Source: Corticium candelabrum
Taxonomy: Eukaryota; Porifera; Homoscleromorpha; Homosclerophorida; Plakinidae
Length of the DNA stretch: 64,000 nucleotides
Assembly: GCF_963422355.1 (NCBI RefSeq)
Contig: NC_085088.1
Location: 6,099,914 to 6,163,913 of the forward strand
Direction of reading: 5' to 3'
In this document: positions 9,676-20,301 of the stretch, piece after piece
How positions within the stretch are numbered: position 1 is the first letter of the stretch
Layout: every line of letters begins with the position of its first letter
Made by a program: the position numbers and the translations under genes
Notes under the pieces: generated by a model
What the model saw: the letters and a program-made list of their open reading frames with translations, nothing else
What the model was told of the DNA's origin: nothing
The model's database searches: none

Positions 9676-10883
9676 ATCAGGACATGCTTCGCAAACGAGT
9701 TTGGTGGCCAGGTCTTACAAAGAATACAAAGCTTTAGAGAGAACGATGTAACATTTGATGGAGGAGACGACCCAACTCCGACCAAAACTTACAACCATCA
9801 GAGTTAGAAGCAGTATGAAACAAACTGGCAGTAGACCTTGTTTCCATAGAAGGTCATACTCTCTTGCCCATCATCGATTATGGGTCTCGTTACCCAGATG
9901 TGCTTCCCCTACGCTTAAACACAGCCAAAGGAGTGATACAAAAGCTCATGGAGGTCTTTGCCAGATTTGGATTGCCATCCATGCTGGTGTCAGGTAACGG
10001 CCCACAGATTGTGGCTACAGAAATGGAACAATTTCTGGAGAAACTAGCCATCCAGAACGTCAAAGCCAGCCCGCGATATCCTCAATCAAACGGCATGGTA
10101 GAACGGCTTCTCCGTATCGTACGGGAGCGATTACGGAAACTACGACCTTCTATTCCGTTTGCCTGCCGATTGCAACAGGTTCTAATGGACATAAAGAACT
10201 CAGCAAACAGAATGTTGGAATCGACGCCGGGGGAAGATTTGTTTGGTCGAATTCTCAACACTCGAGTGCCATCATATAGCTCTGTTATCGTAAACCCGGC
10301 ACATCAGATTCGGACAAAAGCAAGAATGGCAGAAGACCATGATGCCAAGAGAGGAGTCCACCCTCTCCCTAAGTTGACAACCGGCACAGTAGTAGTGTTA
10401 CAGGACGAATGTTCAGATCCAAGCAAACAATGGCGAGTTGTTGAGCAATACGGGCAACAAATAGGAGTGTCTGATGGAAGAAGTATCTTACTAAGAAATC
10501 GAAGACATGTAAGAGAATTCCATGCTCTAATGAGCACAGCTGAACAGCATGTACCGGCAACAGCATCACCAGCAGCTATCTCTGAGCCATGTACAAGGAG
10601 AAATATGGACATTAGAGACACCGCGCCTCCTGCAGCAACACTATCACTAGCTTCAGATTCTACACCTTCAATGGCTCAGGTATCTACAACCCCCACTTTA
10701 TCCCCAGAAGGGACTTCCAGTCGACCCGTGGCCAAATCAGAGACACTTACAAACTGTGAGAAAGGAAGTAGCACGACGGATTCAGCGTGGGCACAGCCAG
10801 CATCTCTCTCTCTACAAGGAAGGAATAGTAACTAGATCTGGGCGACAAGTAAAGTTGACAGACAAAGCCAAAGATGCGGATGT
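9676..10883 (+). pseudogene. Second gypsy integrase fragment, catalytically dead
   Basis: From 9676 a different gypsy pol begins, with the end of an HHCC zinc module (MLRKRVWWPGL). Its core is split by a TGA near 9819. LAVDLVS holds the first aspartate, and the following LPIIDYGSRYPDVLPL runs into the open frame 9864-10835. The second catalytic aspartate is lost: the SDNGPQ motif reads SGNGPQ. The glutamate (NGMVERLL) is kept. The C-terminus has the WRVVEQYG and LLRNRRHVREF motifs of this lineage, and a Ser/Thr/Pro tail. The typical end motif (TRSGRQVKL) lies in another frame up to 10883, so there is a further shift near 10820. The type is that of K02A2.6-like gypsy elements, by recollection of the family. 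Confidence 0.75.
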
Positions 10884-11052
10884 TTGATTGACATGGGTTG
10901 TGTTGCGTTGCGTTGCGTTATCTGTTGCGTTGGGTTACTATATTTGTTTTAGAACAAGAGTGTATTGTAGTAATGCAGTAAGGACTACCAGGACTATGAG
11001 CATGCATAGAGGGACAGATATTAGAGCGGTTGTGCGGGCTATAGCTGGAGAG

Positions 11053-11059
11053 TATAAAA
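11053..11059 (+). promoter_or_regulatory. Possible TATA box (TATAAAA)
   Basis: TATAAAA lies 125 bases before the splice-donor-like site at 11179. It could serve the putative gene below or be part of a degenerate LTR of the preceding gypsy fragment. Confidence 0.25.
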
Positions 11060-11159
11060 TACAGATCTCCACAACCGGAAGACTCCTCACACCGGTACTC
11101 AGGGAGTCGCAACCGGCATTTGAGTCATCTCAAAATTTCTCTCAGGAAGACTAAAACCT

Positions 11160-13606
11160 TTCCTTTCTCATGGAAGAGGTGAGTGTCGCGCTCTGCTGTT
11201 TTTTTTTACAGTACAAGTCGTTTATTAACCAAAAGTATCACCGACCTGACAGACGATCCAGTCCTTATTGAGTCAGTCTGCAGCCAGTCGGACATCCCTG
11301 AGCAGACCCTCGTCGGCGAAGACTGCAATTCAAGCGCCAAGTATGTCAGACGACTGTGATTCATCCAGACGTATGAAATTGGCCTGTTTATTTCATCATG
11401 GATTATTGCTGTAATTATTAGATTGCTGTATTGGTATTCGATAATGAAAGTGGTCTTGCTGAATCAACTAAGTCAGAGCTAAGAGACACTACCAAGTTGC
11501 TGAAGGAAAGGTTGGCACAGAATAAACAGCTTGCCACTCTTTGCAGGTAAGGATACAAGTTTAAAATTCATAGTTCTAGTTGACAGTTGCATCAGTTAGC
11601 TCTATCTGTGAAGGATTAATTAAAAAAGTACATAGTAATTAATTAATTAATTAAAGAGTACATAGAGTCAGCTTGACGAAGTTAGATGAATCAACATCAT
11701 GGGCTGCACACAGATTGCATGAATACTAACAAGAATGCTGATCATATAACAAGAAGTCATGCTGGCATTGCTGCTTAATTAAGACATAACACTTGCTATA
11801 GTTAGAAAACTCTGACAGTTACATTATAATGGTTAATTAACGGTTAACTTGGTAGAACAGTTAGTTGTACTATATTTGTGAAAGAGCTGTATCAGTACGT
11901 AGGGCATTATTACAGCATGGAGGTGTAATAATTTGCATTCATGTTTAGGAAAGCCATAAATAGAAACAAACATGTCATTGGACTGCAGACATTTAACAAC
12001 AGTAATCACATCGACATGTATTAAAATTACAGTGATTTTTGGTGTCAGTTGCACATATATTGTAATTGGTGTAGCTGTGGCATATATTTTCCTCTTCAAG
12101 CAGCATATGATATGATATGATATGATATGATATGATATAATATAAATATAATATAATATAATATAATTTTGTTTCATACCGAGATGGTACAGCACCCGAA
12201 GGCATCCACACTAACGAAAAATTTACATAGTCGCAACAGAACATACAAGAAGAAGAAGAAGAAAATACTAACAACTACAGTCATTGGTTCAACCAACTCT
12301 TGAACTCTTTGTATGACGTGGTCATAGTGTTTCTCCTGCCAGGCATACGGTTCCAAATATGATTTTTCTCTTGAGCTTCTGGTTGAATGAGAAAGTTTGA
12401 GACAATATCGTTATCGGAATGACTTTCCAAAAGACTTCCAGTAAAAACTGTCACCGCACTCTTTCTGCAATTGAATAGCAACCATTTTCTTGGGCGAACG
12501 CTGTACAGACATCCAACATCTTCTACAGACATCCAACATCTTTATATTACTATAGTAGTGTTGTTTAGCGTCTGCAGTTTGCCCAGGCTTGGTGGCTGAC
12601 GTTCAAGTATATCACAGTCAACTTCTGTAATTGACCTCTTGAAGATTGTTAAATATACAACTAAAGTTTTAGGAATTGGAATGCAGTTAATTACTTAATC
12701 AGCTTGCAGCATGATATGATCCCACCTGTTAAAATATGGGAGGATAAATGTCATCAGAGTTTGAAATGCAATGGCCCCCAGCATATCACATTTTGTGGCG
12801 TCATTATACAGAGCCAGTATCCACACTAAAATATTGCTACTGACGACAGCCATCATCAGCCATCATCACGGAAAAGAAAGTTGCCCTTAGACCTAACGGT
12901 AAAATCAAGCAAGTGCTTAAGTTTGGTGGTGTCTTTCCTGTTCTTTTGGGATCTCTGTCGAGGCAGGTTCGTTTAACTTATAAGCTAGTGTCTGAAGAGA
13001 ATGGTTGGGATTTAAAAAACAGGTTGGGATGTATTGTCAATTATTTTGTTATTGTTATTTTGTTATCACATTTGTCTCTGTTGTACAGCTTCAGTGATCA
13101 CCAGAACACACGAGTCACTTGTGAGATTGTTCAGTCTGTCCAAGGCATTGGAGGTTCTGGGTCCCGGTCTTATATAATAAACGTACGTAATATACAGTAG
13201 CAGTAGTTGCAGTTGCTTGGATGTGTGTTTGCCAGGTATTTTTTGGCAAGGCTTGATACATGGTTGGGGTTAGGGGTACAGTTACTGCAGTGTGCACAGC
13301 GCAAGTGCATGTTATTAGCACGTGAACAAGTATCTGTTTCTCTAGTCCTTTGTCTTTGCTTCATTTAATTGTTTTTTCTTGTATGCTTGTAAGCTGTGCA
13401 ATGAGAATTGTGCACGGTAAAAATGTTACATCATTATTGTTTTCATAATTAGTTGGTCTGGCCTTAATTAAGTGATGAATCTTTTTATCTATTCTAGAGG
13501 CAGTCAGAGGTACTTCAAGTCTCTTTCAGAAAATAATAGAAGAAACGATTACGTTGGTTTGGAAGAAAACAGAAGGAAAGCTCGGCGGCGTCAGCGTCTC
13601 CATCAT
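11160..13606 (+). CDS. Possible multi-exon host gene, coiled-coil protein, unrecognised
   Basis: Several blocks have good splice borders and matching phases. They are: a block ending at 11178 (AAGAG|gtgagt); 11212-11340 (after a pyrimidine tract and CAG, ending before gtatgt); 11451-11546 (ending CAG|gtaagg); and 13498-13606 (after TTCTAG, ending CAT|gtaaga). Phases join as 2-2-2-0 with no stop. The third block encodes a Lys/Glu/Leu-rich segment (KSELRDTTKLLKERLAQNK) that suggests a coiled coil. The fourth is basic (NRRKARRRQRLHH). A further exon-like stretch lies at 12850-12966. No start is identified and the 3' end is not found; an hAT-derived insertion lies 100 bases downstream. I do not recognise the family. 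Exon borders are inferred from sequence only. Confidence 0.35.
11547..13497. other. AT-rich presumed intron with scattered short repeats
   Basis: If the gene model is right this is one long intron. It holds TTAATTAA-rich stretches, a 17-base tandem copy of 'ttctacagacatccaac' near 12500-12540, and one exon-like block near 12850-12966. I see no transposon ends in it. Confidence 0.3.
12107..12168. repeat. Pentanucleotide repeat (TGATA)n then (ATATA)n
   Basis: About seven TGATA units pass into ATATA/ATAATATA units; read directly. Confidence 0.9.
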
Positions 13607-13709
13607 GTAAGATACTTGAATGTTACATGCTTTTGATTAATCACAATAATCTGTAGAGCTCTAATAACAATAATCTGTTGAAGCTCTAGAAACTTTGCTG
13701 CTTATGCAC

Positions 13710-14089
13710 TAGAATTACACCGATAATTGAATCGGTTATTAGTTATCGGTCATTACAGGCATATCGATTTTTTATCAGAATCGGTAAATCTTGCACGCCT
13801 ATAGGTTGCGCATGCGTAGTCAGTCAGTCAGGGCCACGTGAGTTGTGTGCATGTCGATTAGGGCCACATGAGCTGCGTGCATGTCGGTGAAGAAACAGAA
13901 GTCCCCCATTTGGGAGCATTAGAATCTTGGCCGAGGACACAAGATTCGTGCTCTGCAAGGCTTGTAAAAAAGAATATCAGTGATTATCTATAGTATATCA
14001 GACATTGGTATCTGTCAACGGTATCAGCTTCTTTGCTTGGATATCGGTTATCGGTATATCAAACAAATACCCTTATCAGTGCAACACTA
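13710..14089 (+). mobile_element. Non-autonomous hAT derivative (380 bp)
   Basis: It starts TAGAATTACACCGATAA and ends TTATCAGTGCAACACTA, giving inverted termini like those of the BED-finger hAT at 36124-38433. Inside are the same repeated 'atcggttatcgg' motifs, the 'gcgcatgcgta' motif and a piece of the transposase start (motif CCCATTTGGGAGCA through TGCAAGGCTTG). It then jumps to the 3' subterminal region. It is therefore an internally deleted copy, diverged from the long copy. A clean 8-bp duplication is not visible; the flanks are only roughly similar (gcttatgc / gctattatgc). Confidence 0.75.
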
Positions 14090-14313
14090 GCTATTATGCC
14101 ATGTAACATCGCATTCACACTAGCAGCTTCAGAACCAGCTGGCCCAGGTATAATTTATTCAAGATGGCCATTACTTTACTCTACTAAAAATACTTAAAGT
14201 TTTGATGTCGACTTTCGCCGTATATACCCAGTATGGGTTTGAAGTCTCTAGTGTGGACGAGGTATTACTGCATGGTGACATATTATTGAGATGGTAGCTA
14301 TTAACAAGTACTA

Positions 14314-15250
14314 CAGTTCGTGCCATAATTATTGAGACTCTTCCGGTTTTCTTAATCTTGCCAAAAACTGCGTAAACTTAGAATATAGCGACAAACTAAC
14401 AAACTAAAAGTGAGAAACACAAGCCATAAATACACGTGTACAAAGGCATCTATCCTGAGTCAATACACACCTGAGTTAGATCATCGCCATCAGCTAGATT
14501 GGAATTGAATGGTGTCTGCACCACCGGTCGCCATGACAGCTGGCAGAACACAATCTTCAGCGACGAGTGCACTTTCCTAATTCTCTTAGTATTTGACCTC
14601 CTGTAGACAGTAACCCAAAATCTGTTGCTACGAAAAAAGAAACATGTGGGGAGGTATTATAGGCTGAAGATATTTAGCGAGAACCTCAACTCGACTCTGT
14701 ATCAATCCATGCTAGATGAGCGTTTGTTTGAAACCGCACTCTATCCCGATGGTTGGAGGCTGCAACAGGATAATGCACCAGCTGACAAGTCTAGAATAGC
14801 GAGAGATCAAGTTTTTCCCTAGCAGAAACGTTCACGTTATCGACTGACCTGTCAACTCACCGGACCTGATTCCAATAAAAGATTTATGGAGGTGGATGAA
14901 ACGCAAAGTAGAGAAGAAGCGACCAAAAACCAACATGGAACGGAAAACCAGGATACTGAAAGTGTGAGAGGGTCTTAGGCAATTGATATCCTAACTATTT
15001 TACATATTACGATACCGTCTAAATCAATGTATTGCAAACGGTGGAGGTCGTACGAAATATTGATAACGTAAACTTTTGTCATTGGTCTCATTCTTGCGCA
15101 GTTTTTAGACATTGTTCTTGAATAGCAGACAAATCTAGAAAGTCATCTATCCTACTCTGAAACCAAGGGAATGTTTGCCAGGCTAAAACAATTGGTGCCA
15201 TGTGTGACACGCTCTCGCCGAAAGAGTCTCAATAATTATGGCACGAACTG
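14314..15250 (+). mobile_element. Tc1/mariner element with intact 30-bp termini and TA flanks
   Basis: The left end starts CAGTTCGTGCCATAATTATT, and the right end is its reverse complement, through GAGACTCTT. TA lies at 14312-14313 and 15251-15252, the target duplication of this superfamily. Length is 937 bp, shorter than a typical 1.3-1.7 kb Tc1 element, so the 5' part of the transposase is missing. Confidence 0.9.
14540..14975 (+). pseudogene. Tc1-type DDE transposase remnant
   Basis: Three catalytic blocks survive in different frames. FSDECTF has its aspartate near 14562. WRLQQDNAPADKS has its aspartate near 14769, in the open frame 14625-14822. A block near 14855-14900 reads NSPDLIPIKDLW, where the family has PIENLW, so the catalytic acidic position is altered. 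The DNA-binding N-terminus is not recognisable. The copy is inactive but may be mobilised in trans because its ends are intact. Confidence 0.8.
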
Positions 15251-15386
15251 TACTTACGAACAGATGACGGCACTTATTGGGATACTAGCTTTCCTTCGAT
15301 TAACTAAATTACTTGAAAAGCACGTGAGATGAATTCACAATCTTTTGCCATGATTCACTGCATGCGCGCGTATGTCAATGATGGGC

Positions 15387-15540
15387 AGAGCCCTTACTAT
15401 CATAACCCGGGGCCGACCCGGCATTCGAAAGTGAGCCGTGCCCGTGGTCCCTGGGCCCAACTCGGCCCAAATAATTGTCGTGTAAACACACGAACCCGAG
15501 TTCGGCCCGGGTCCCATAACGTCGAGTAAACAGGGCTTAA
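15387..15540. repeat. GC-rich imperfect palindrome, possible miniature element
   Basis: Two GC-rich arms face each other: AACCCGGGGCCGACCCGG near 15403, and a near reverse complement near 15494-15512. They are flanked by AGCCCT and AGGGCT. GC content is far above the AT-rich neighbours. It could be a small foldback transposon; no target duplication is evident. Confidence 0.3.
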
Positions 15541-16351
15541 GTAACTGGAGTAAGTGGAAGCTGATTCAGATTGGTCGGGCTTAACGCCAGTTAAAGGCCT
15601 GTTTTTTTTATTATTTGTGTCCTTTTTTACAGTGGCATCATATATTTCTTCTGACGCATCCAAATAATGACAATCTGTGTTCTGAACTCATCTGCTACAG
15701 ATGTCATTAACAACTCATATGTGTAGTTTTTGTGGACGCCAATTAGCTACAAATGATTAAGCCTATCTAGTACTCCTTAAATACTTTAATACAGGTGGTT
15801 GAGAGCATCACTAAATTAAGCTGTAGTACTGGTACAACTTCCACTCACAAATCCCTTTCATGTAAAGTCAATTTCAGAATGTAGTTTTTTGATGTCAGAA
15901 ACTGTGATGTTTGTACTAGGGTCCTGTATAGGCATGGTCTGTACACTTTGATGGTGTACTTTGAGTTGCATGTGACTTATGTAGATCATCTTGGTAGAAT
16001 GAAGTAGTAAACATCAGAGATTCTCACAGTTCTTCACTTTGACGGAATCTAATCAGAAGGTCTTCCAAGTTGCGATACGTAGTAAAGCCTGGCTGCTCAA
16101 TCTGTTTTGAATTGAATTGGCAATCAAGTTTAGAGCTTCATACTATTGCAAGTGACAGTACAGCTTGCATGAATCACAATATTCAGGCTCAGCATCACCC
16201 CCATCAAGATGATGTGGCATTGCTCATTTCCTGGGTAACACCCTCAGGTCATTTCTAATCTTGAGATTTTTTCCAGGAGTTATCAAAATGTTAGTTTTGA
16301 TATCTAACTGTCATTTCGTAGTGACTGCAATGTTGCAAAAATCATTGAAGC
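15541..16351. other. No gene seen
   Basis: AT-rich sequence without a supportable coding region, transposon end or RNA gene. Confidence 0.4.
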
Positions 16352-16793
16352 TATCGTAAAACCAGAAATTTGCCCGACCCTAATATTGTGCGAATTTGCC
16401 CAAATGAGGACCTTAAATATGTTTTATTTGTGTGATATCAATACAGCTTGAATATTTACTTAAGTTTACTGGTAACCGTTTTATATTGACCAACCAATAA
16501 CCACCATAGCAACAACTAAAACAAGAAAGAAGGTCTCAGTGTACAGACGTTTGCTGCCTGTTCAACTTTATTTCTAGGTGTGGGGAGAAAAATGCTTTTG
16601 TCTTTAGTTGGTGTTGAGTGACTGAAATAGTCTGGGATCATACAGTGGAAAATGAAATGGCAAGAAACAGACGGAATGAATAAATACGCATGCACATGTT
16701 TATGCACATTGCAAACTCAGTTTGTGCAATGACATTTTGGTAGCACAATTTGCACAATTCTAAATCATCACACGAATTTCTGGTTTTACGGTA
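16352..16793. mobile_element. Miniature inverted-repeat element, TACCGTA type (442 bp)
   Basis: The left terminus is TATCGTAAAACCAGAAATTT. The right terminus, reverse-complemented, is TACCGTAAAACCAGAAATTC. No transposase frame lies inside. The TACCGTA start is shared with the element at 17632-19928, suggesting the same superfamily. TA at each end may be the target duplication. Confidence 0.65.
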
Positions 16794-16804
16794 TTTGCTG
16801 GCTT

Positions 16805-17449
16805 TCAGAAGCTGAAAACTTTGGAGACTGTAAGATTTTGCTCTCTCAGGTTATCACTGTGTTGCAAAATTAGTTCCCCTAGAGTCCCACCAAACAAGTA
16901 ATTGTACATCTGAGAATGGCGCTGAACGCAAATAATTCGTCGCTTTAATGGAGGATCAGACACTTGATCTTTACAAATATCACAAAATTGTCTCAAACCG
17001 CAATAGTTATCAATGACTGACTTCAGAGTATTTGCTTTCACTGTCTATCTGTAGTTGAGCTCAGTACCCTGAAACCTGTATCTTTCTGTACATTTAAAAG
17101 TACCCTGCGGTATATTTCTGTAACTTTTCTTCAACTTCTGAAGAGTAAATACAGACTGTACTATTTCATTTGGGAGAGTAGTTCACAAGTGTAGAAATCT
17201 CAGTTCTACATGGCGGTGTCCAATGCATCCTTCATCATCTTGCACTGTTTAATTGAGTCTCCAGCTGCCATGTTGAAAGCATGCCCATAAGAGTGGGTGA
17301 AAAGAGCTCGAGGCTCTTCCTTTATCAGACAAAACTTTTGCAACACTGTTTCTCACACTGGCCATGTTGGTTGCGTCATCATAGCACTGACCTTGACACT
17401 GCCATAGTGACAGGTTCAGACGAAGCAGAACTTCTTTCACAATGTGCAA
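16805..17449 (-). pseudogene. hAT transposase fragment, TTF/ZMYM1-like type
   Basis: On the minus strand the frame 17249-17449 holds GQCYDDATNMAS, the block around the second catalytic aspartate of hAT transposases. The frame 16805-17041 holds MYNYLFGGTLGELILQHSDN, matching the block found in the plus-strand element at 41600-41700. The order is correct for a decayed copy read right to left. BED/TTF finger and dimerisation domains are not seen. Confidence 0.65.
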
Positions 17450-17681
17450 TATACATGTAGCTATACTAAATGCAGAAATATCATCTATTTGTTATAGGCC
17501 AATTGTATCGTCTTGTGGTTGAAGTTGGTCGTTAATTCAGCAAAGGCAGACTACCAGCTGCTCCCTGTTTGATGTATTTGTGCATTGATTATAGAATACA
17601 ATTTCAGTACCAATCTGCACGAAGAAACATTTACCGTATAAGGTGAAACCTTGGCGGTAATTTATGTTGGCGGTGTGCTAA

Positions 17682-19460
17682 AGGGCCGTCCGTAATAACC
17701 GGTACTTTTCGCAGAACGAAATTATTTCGAACCTGGGTGGTGGGTTGGGGGCCAGGACGAAGTGAAAAAATATTGAATCACGTGTCGATGCATTGATTTC
17801 TAATAGTAGTACAGTAAAGTTTATGATTAATTTATAAGATCAGTCTACTCTTTTCTACTTTGTGGAAGCGACTCACATATTAAACTCGTCGTTAGTCATA
17901 CTACTTGCTCGCGACCCTGTGCGCAACACCAGACTGTACGTGTATCACAGACGAGCATTTGAGCAACATGTCATTGTTAGTGATAGCATGTGCACGTGCC
18001 ATGGGCTGTGCCGCGGAAGTGTAATTTCTTGACGATGATCGTACGCGTGCTTGGTGAGGTTCTGCGTCTGAGTTTCGACGAGATCACGCCTGTAATATGC
18101 GTGGGTCATTGTTGAAGGCTTGAGAGTTGAGGTGGAAAGTGCGGCTCGCTAACATCCCCAAAACATCCGGGACTTAAATGTAGCAAAATCCGTGAACGGA
18201 ATGTCTGTGCAGACGACGTTGTTCGGGAAGTTAGCAAAGAAGAAACTGTTCTTCGAGAAGTCTCTGTCAGCTCACTCTGGATACTACGCTGTAATTGAAG
18301 CACTGTGGACTCTAGAGCCATGTCGAGCAAGCAGGCAAACCTTCTTTGAGAAGGCGCAGCGCCTGTGGAAGGGTGTATATTCACAAAGCGGTAGTGCGTG
18401 CAGGGAGCTGTTTGCCAAAGCCGGTAAGGTGAGCGGTGATCGTACTGTTGCGAAGAGTTTCGTTGTGGAGAAAACCAGTAATGATACAGAGTCTGTAGAG
18501 GTAGTTGACGATGGAGTTGTACCCTCCGCTCCACCTGATTCTCCTGCCCAATCCGCTTAGACTGGCCCAACGATTAGTTCTGCTACTGATGAGCTGTTCG
18601 AAGCAATGGGTCTGGCGGCAGAAGCATTCCTGACGGAGGAGGCCAGGAGCCAAGAAACCCTGATTAGTAAGTTGTCCCAGGTGGCGAAGAAATGGGAAGA
18701 ATATAGTAACGAATTGAGTTTCTACAACTCTAGCTCTATGTACACGTGGAAGCAGTCACTTCTGTCACTGGAAATAAAAAATGTCAAGGATCAGGCAGCA
18801 GTGCTAGCCAAGGCACTGAATGAGGCTGCATCGATAAAACTTTCATTTTCTCAGATTCTGACATCTACTGGATCACAGTCTATGCAGAGAAAACAGAAGG
18901 CATTGACTGATGTCACCGTCCAGCTGTGTATCCTGGAGAAACACCTTGAAACTTGCAATGTCCGCCTTCGTAGGCGCAATGCCCAAATGCAAACAAAGAG
19001 AGGCATCAAGACGACAGCCAGTGATATCCGCCTGTACTGCTCTACGACTACTGGAATGAAATGGGAGGAGTGCATTGACCAGCTAGTGACTGCTGTGAAG
19101 GAAAAAATGTCCCTAGGTGTGCCACTGAGCTCACAGCAAATCAGTGATTGTGCATGTATTTTGGAGGAGACAAATGCGATGCTCCTTGTGGAACTGCTGG
19201 GGCTATAGAGGGTGACTTTGCTGACAGCACCAGTCAACGTGTCTTCAGTCACATTGTGTATCAGTTGTGTGATTTGCTGCCTGTGTTGACTGTCTTTCGC
19301 TGCTCAACTCAAACCTGGGTGCTGGTTTGAGTTTCAATAATATAATATCAAAAATAGGTGCAGTGGCCATCAATATTTTTAGCTGAAAAAGTAGGAGGGG
19401 GTCTGGTTACTTTGGACTTCGTTCGTTCCGCGAAAACTATCGGTAATTACGGACAGCCCC
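17682..19460 (+). mobile_element. 1.78-kb DNA transposon with 39-bp inverted termini and TAA duplication
   Basis: The left terminus begins AGGGCCGTCCGTAATAACCG, and the right, reverse-complemented, begins GGGGCTGTCCGTAATTACCG. I count 33 of 39 matching bases through GAACGAA. TAA sits on both sides (17679-17681 and 19461-19463), a duplication length and sequence seen in PIF/Harbinger elements. It lies inside the TACCGTA element. The only long frame is 18201-19208, which does not look like a DDE transposase. Confidence 0.8.
18201..19208 (+). pseudogene. Unrecognised coiled-coil-rich protein of the TAA-flanked element, one in-frame stop
   Basis: ATG at 18201 opens MSVQTTLFGKLAKKK. The same frame runs to 19208 with a single TAG at 18558-18560, so it encodes about 335 residues in two parts. 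The first part is aromatic and basic (FFEKAQRLWKGVY), then Ser/Val/Pro-rich up to the stop. The second part is helix-prone with Leu/Lys/Glu heptads (TEEARSQETLISKLSQVAKK, later LTDVTVQLCILEKHL), ending MLLVELLGL. There is no DDE triad, zinc finger or Myb-like block that I can see. Because it is the only long frame between good inverted termini, it may be an accessory protein of the element, or a captured gene. A second transposon protein (the transposase) is missing, so the copy is presumably non-autonomous. Confidence 0.5.
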
Positions 19461-19928
19461 TAAGAAATTGATGGAAAAAGCATATTGGCGGATTTTATTT
19501 TGGCAGTTGGATATTGTTGTTAGATAATTGAATTATGTACGATATTCCCCACCCACCTAGTCAAGTGGTCGAGTCATGGTAGAGTTTGCGATTGAACAGG
19601 TGCATTCGTGGCCAGCACATTTTCCTAACTTATTGGTCTCCAACTATGTATTTGAAGAATTGCTATGTCAGCGCAAAGAACGTGACTCGAATGACTCTTC
19701 CTGTTCCATCAATAACTTCACGGCCTCAAGTTTAATCTCCCTGCTAGACAGGGTATAGGCACAACAGACGGCAAGCAGGAATTACCATCTTGTGTCTTTA
19801 TCCTCCTGCCGTATACCGCCACGTGGGTGATGACGTCAAATTGATGGCGGATTTTATATTGGCGCTTGCTGAAAAATCCAACAATCCGCCGAAATAAATT
19901 TCCTGCCAATATTTCATCTTATACGGTA

Positions 19929-20224
19929 CCCTATATGTAGGGATTGCCCAGGTTTGTGGGCATTTATGGGTTTATAAACCTTGTCTTGCTACTAATCGTA
20001 TGTTGGATTTCAGTAACCACTCTCGGCTGTCTCTCTTCTGATCTGCCATCTGTTCTGACAACATCTCACTGTCATAGGGCAAGTTGCATCGCCTCTTTAT
20101 AGCACAGTGTAGATTCTTGATTCTTGAAGAGAACAGTAGCCTCTTTCCAGTTAGTGCCCCCTTGACACAAATGCCGAGCCTCCCTTTCTATGACTCCAGT
20201 GTATTTTCTTTGACTTTGGTGCTA
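19929..20224. other. No gene seen
   Basis: Short AT-rich spacer between the TACCGTA element and the (CAGA)n tract; nothing supportable. Confidence 0.4.
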
Positions 20225-20226
20225 CC

Positions 20227-20282
<56 letters not shown>
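20225..20282. repeat. (CAGA)n microsatellite
   Basis: About 14 tandem CAGA units abut the left edge of a gypsy pol fragment. Confidence 0.95.
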
Positions 20283-20301
20283 TTCGCACTACATTACCCT
20301 C

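Larger units (their letters stand above)
17632..19928. mobile_element. TACCGTATAAG-terminus element, split by an insertion
   Basis: The left end starts TACCGTATAAGGTGAAACC, and the right end reverse-complemented starts TACCGTATAAGATGAAATA. Similarity continues for about 42 bases (shared TTGGC and AATTTAT and GGCGG blocks). Without the 1779-bp insertion at 17682-19460 it is about 515 bp. It has no recognisable transposase. Subterminal GGCGGATTTTA-like motifs recur near 19487 and 19845. Confidence 0.75.

Noticed and set aside
10888..11154. 88-codon frame after the dead integrase
   Set aside because: No motif; it contains a GTTGCGTTGCG repeat and a TATA-like box, so more likely LTR or flanking sequence.
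15329..15663. Overlapping frames on both strands around the GC-rich palindrome
   Set aside because: They follow the palindrome's base composition and lack domain motifs.
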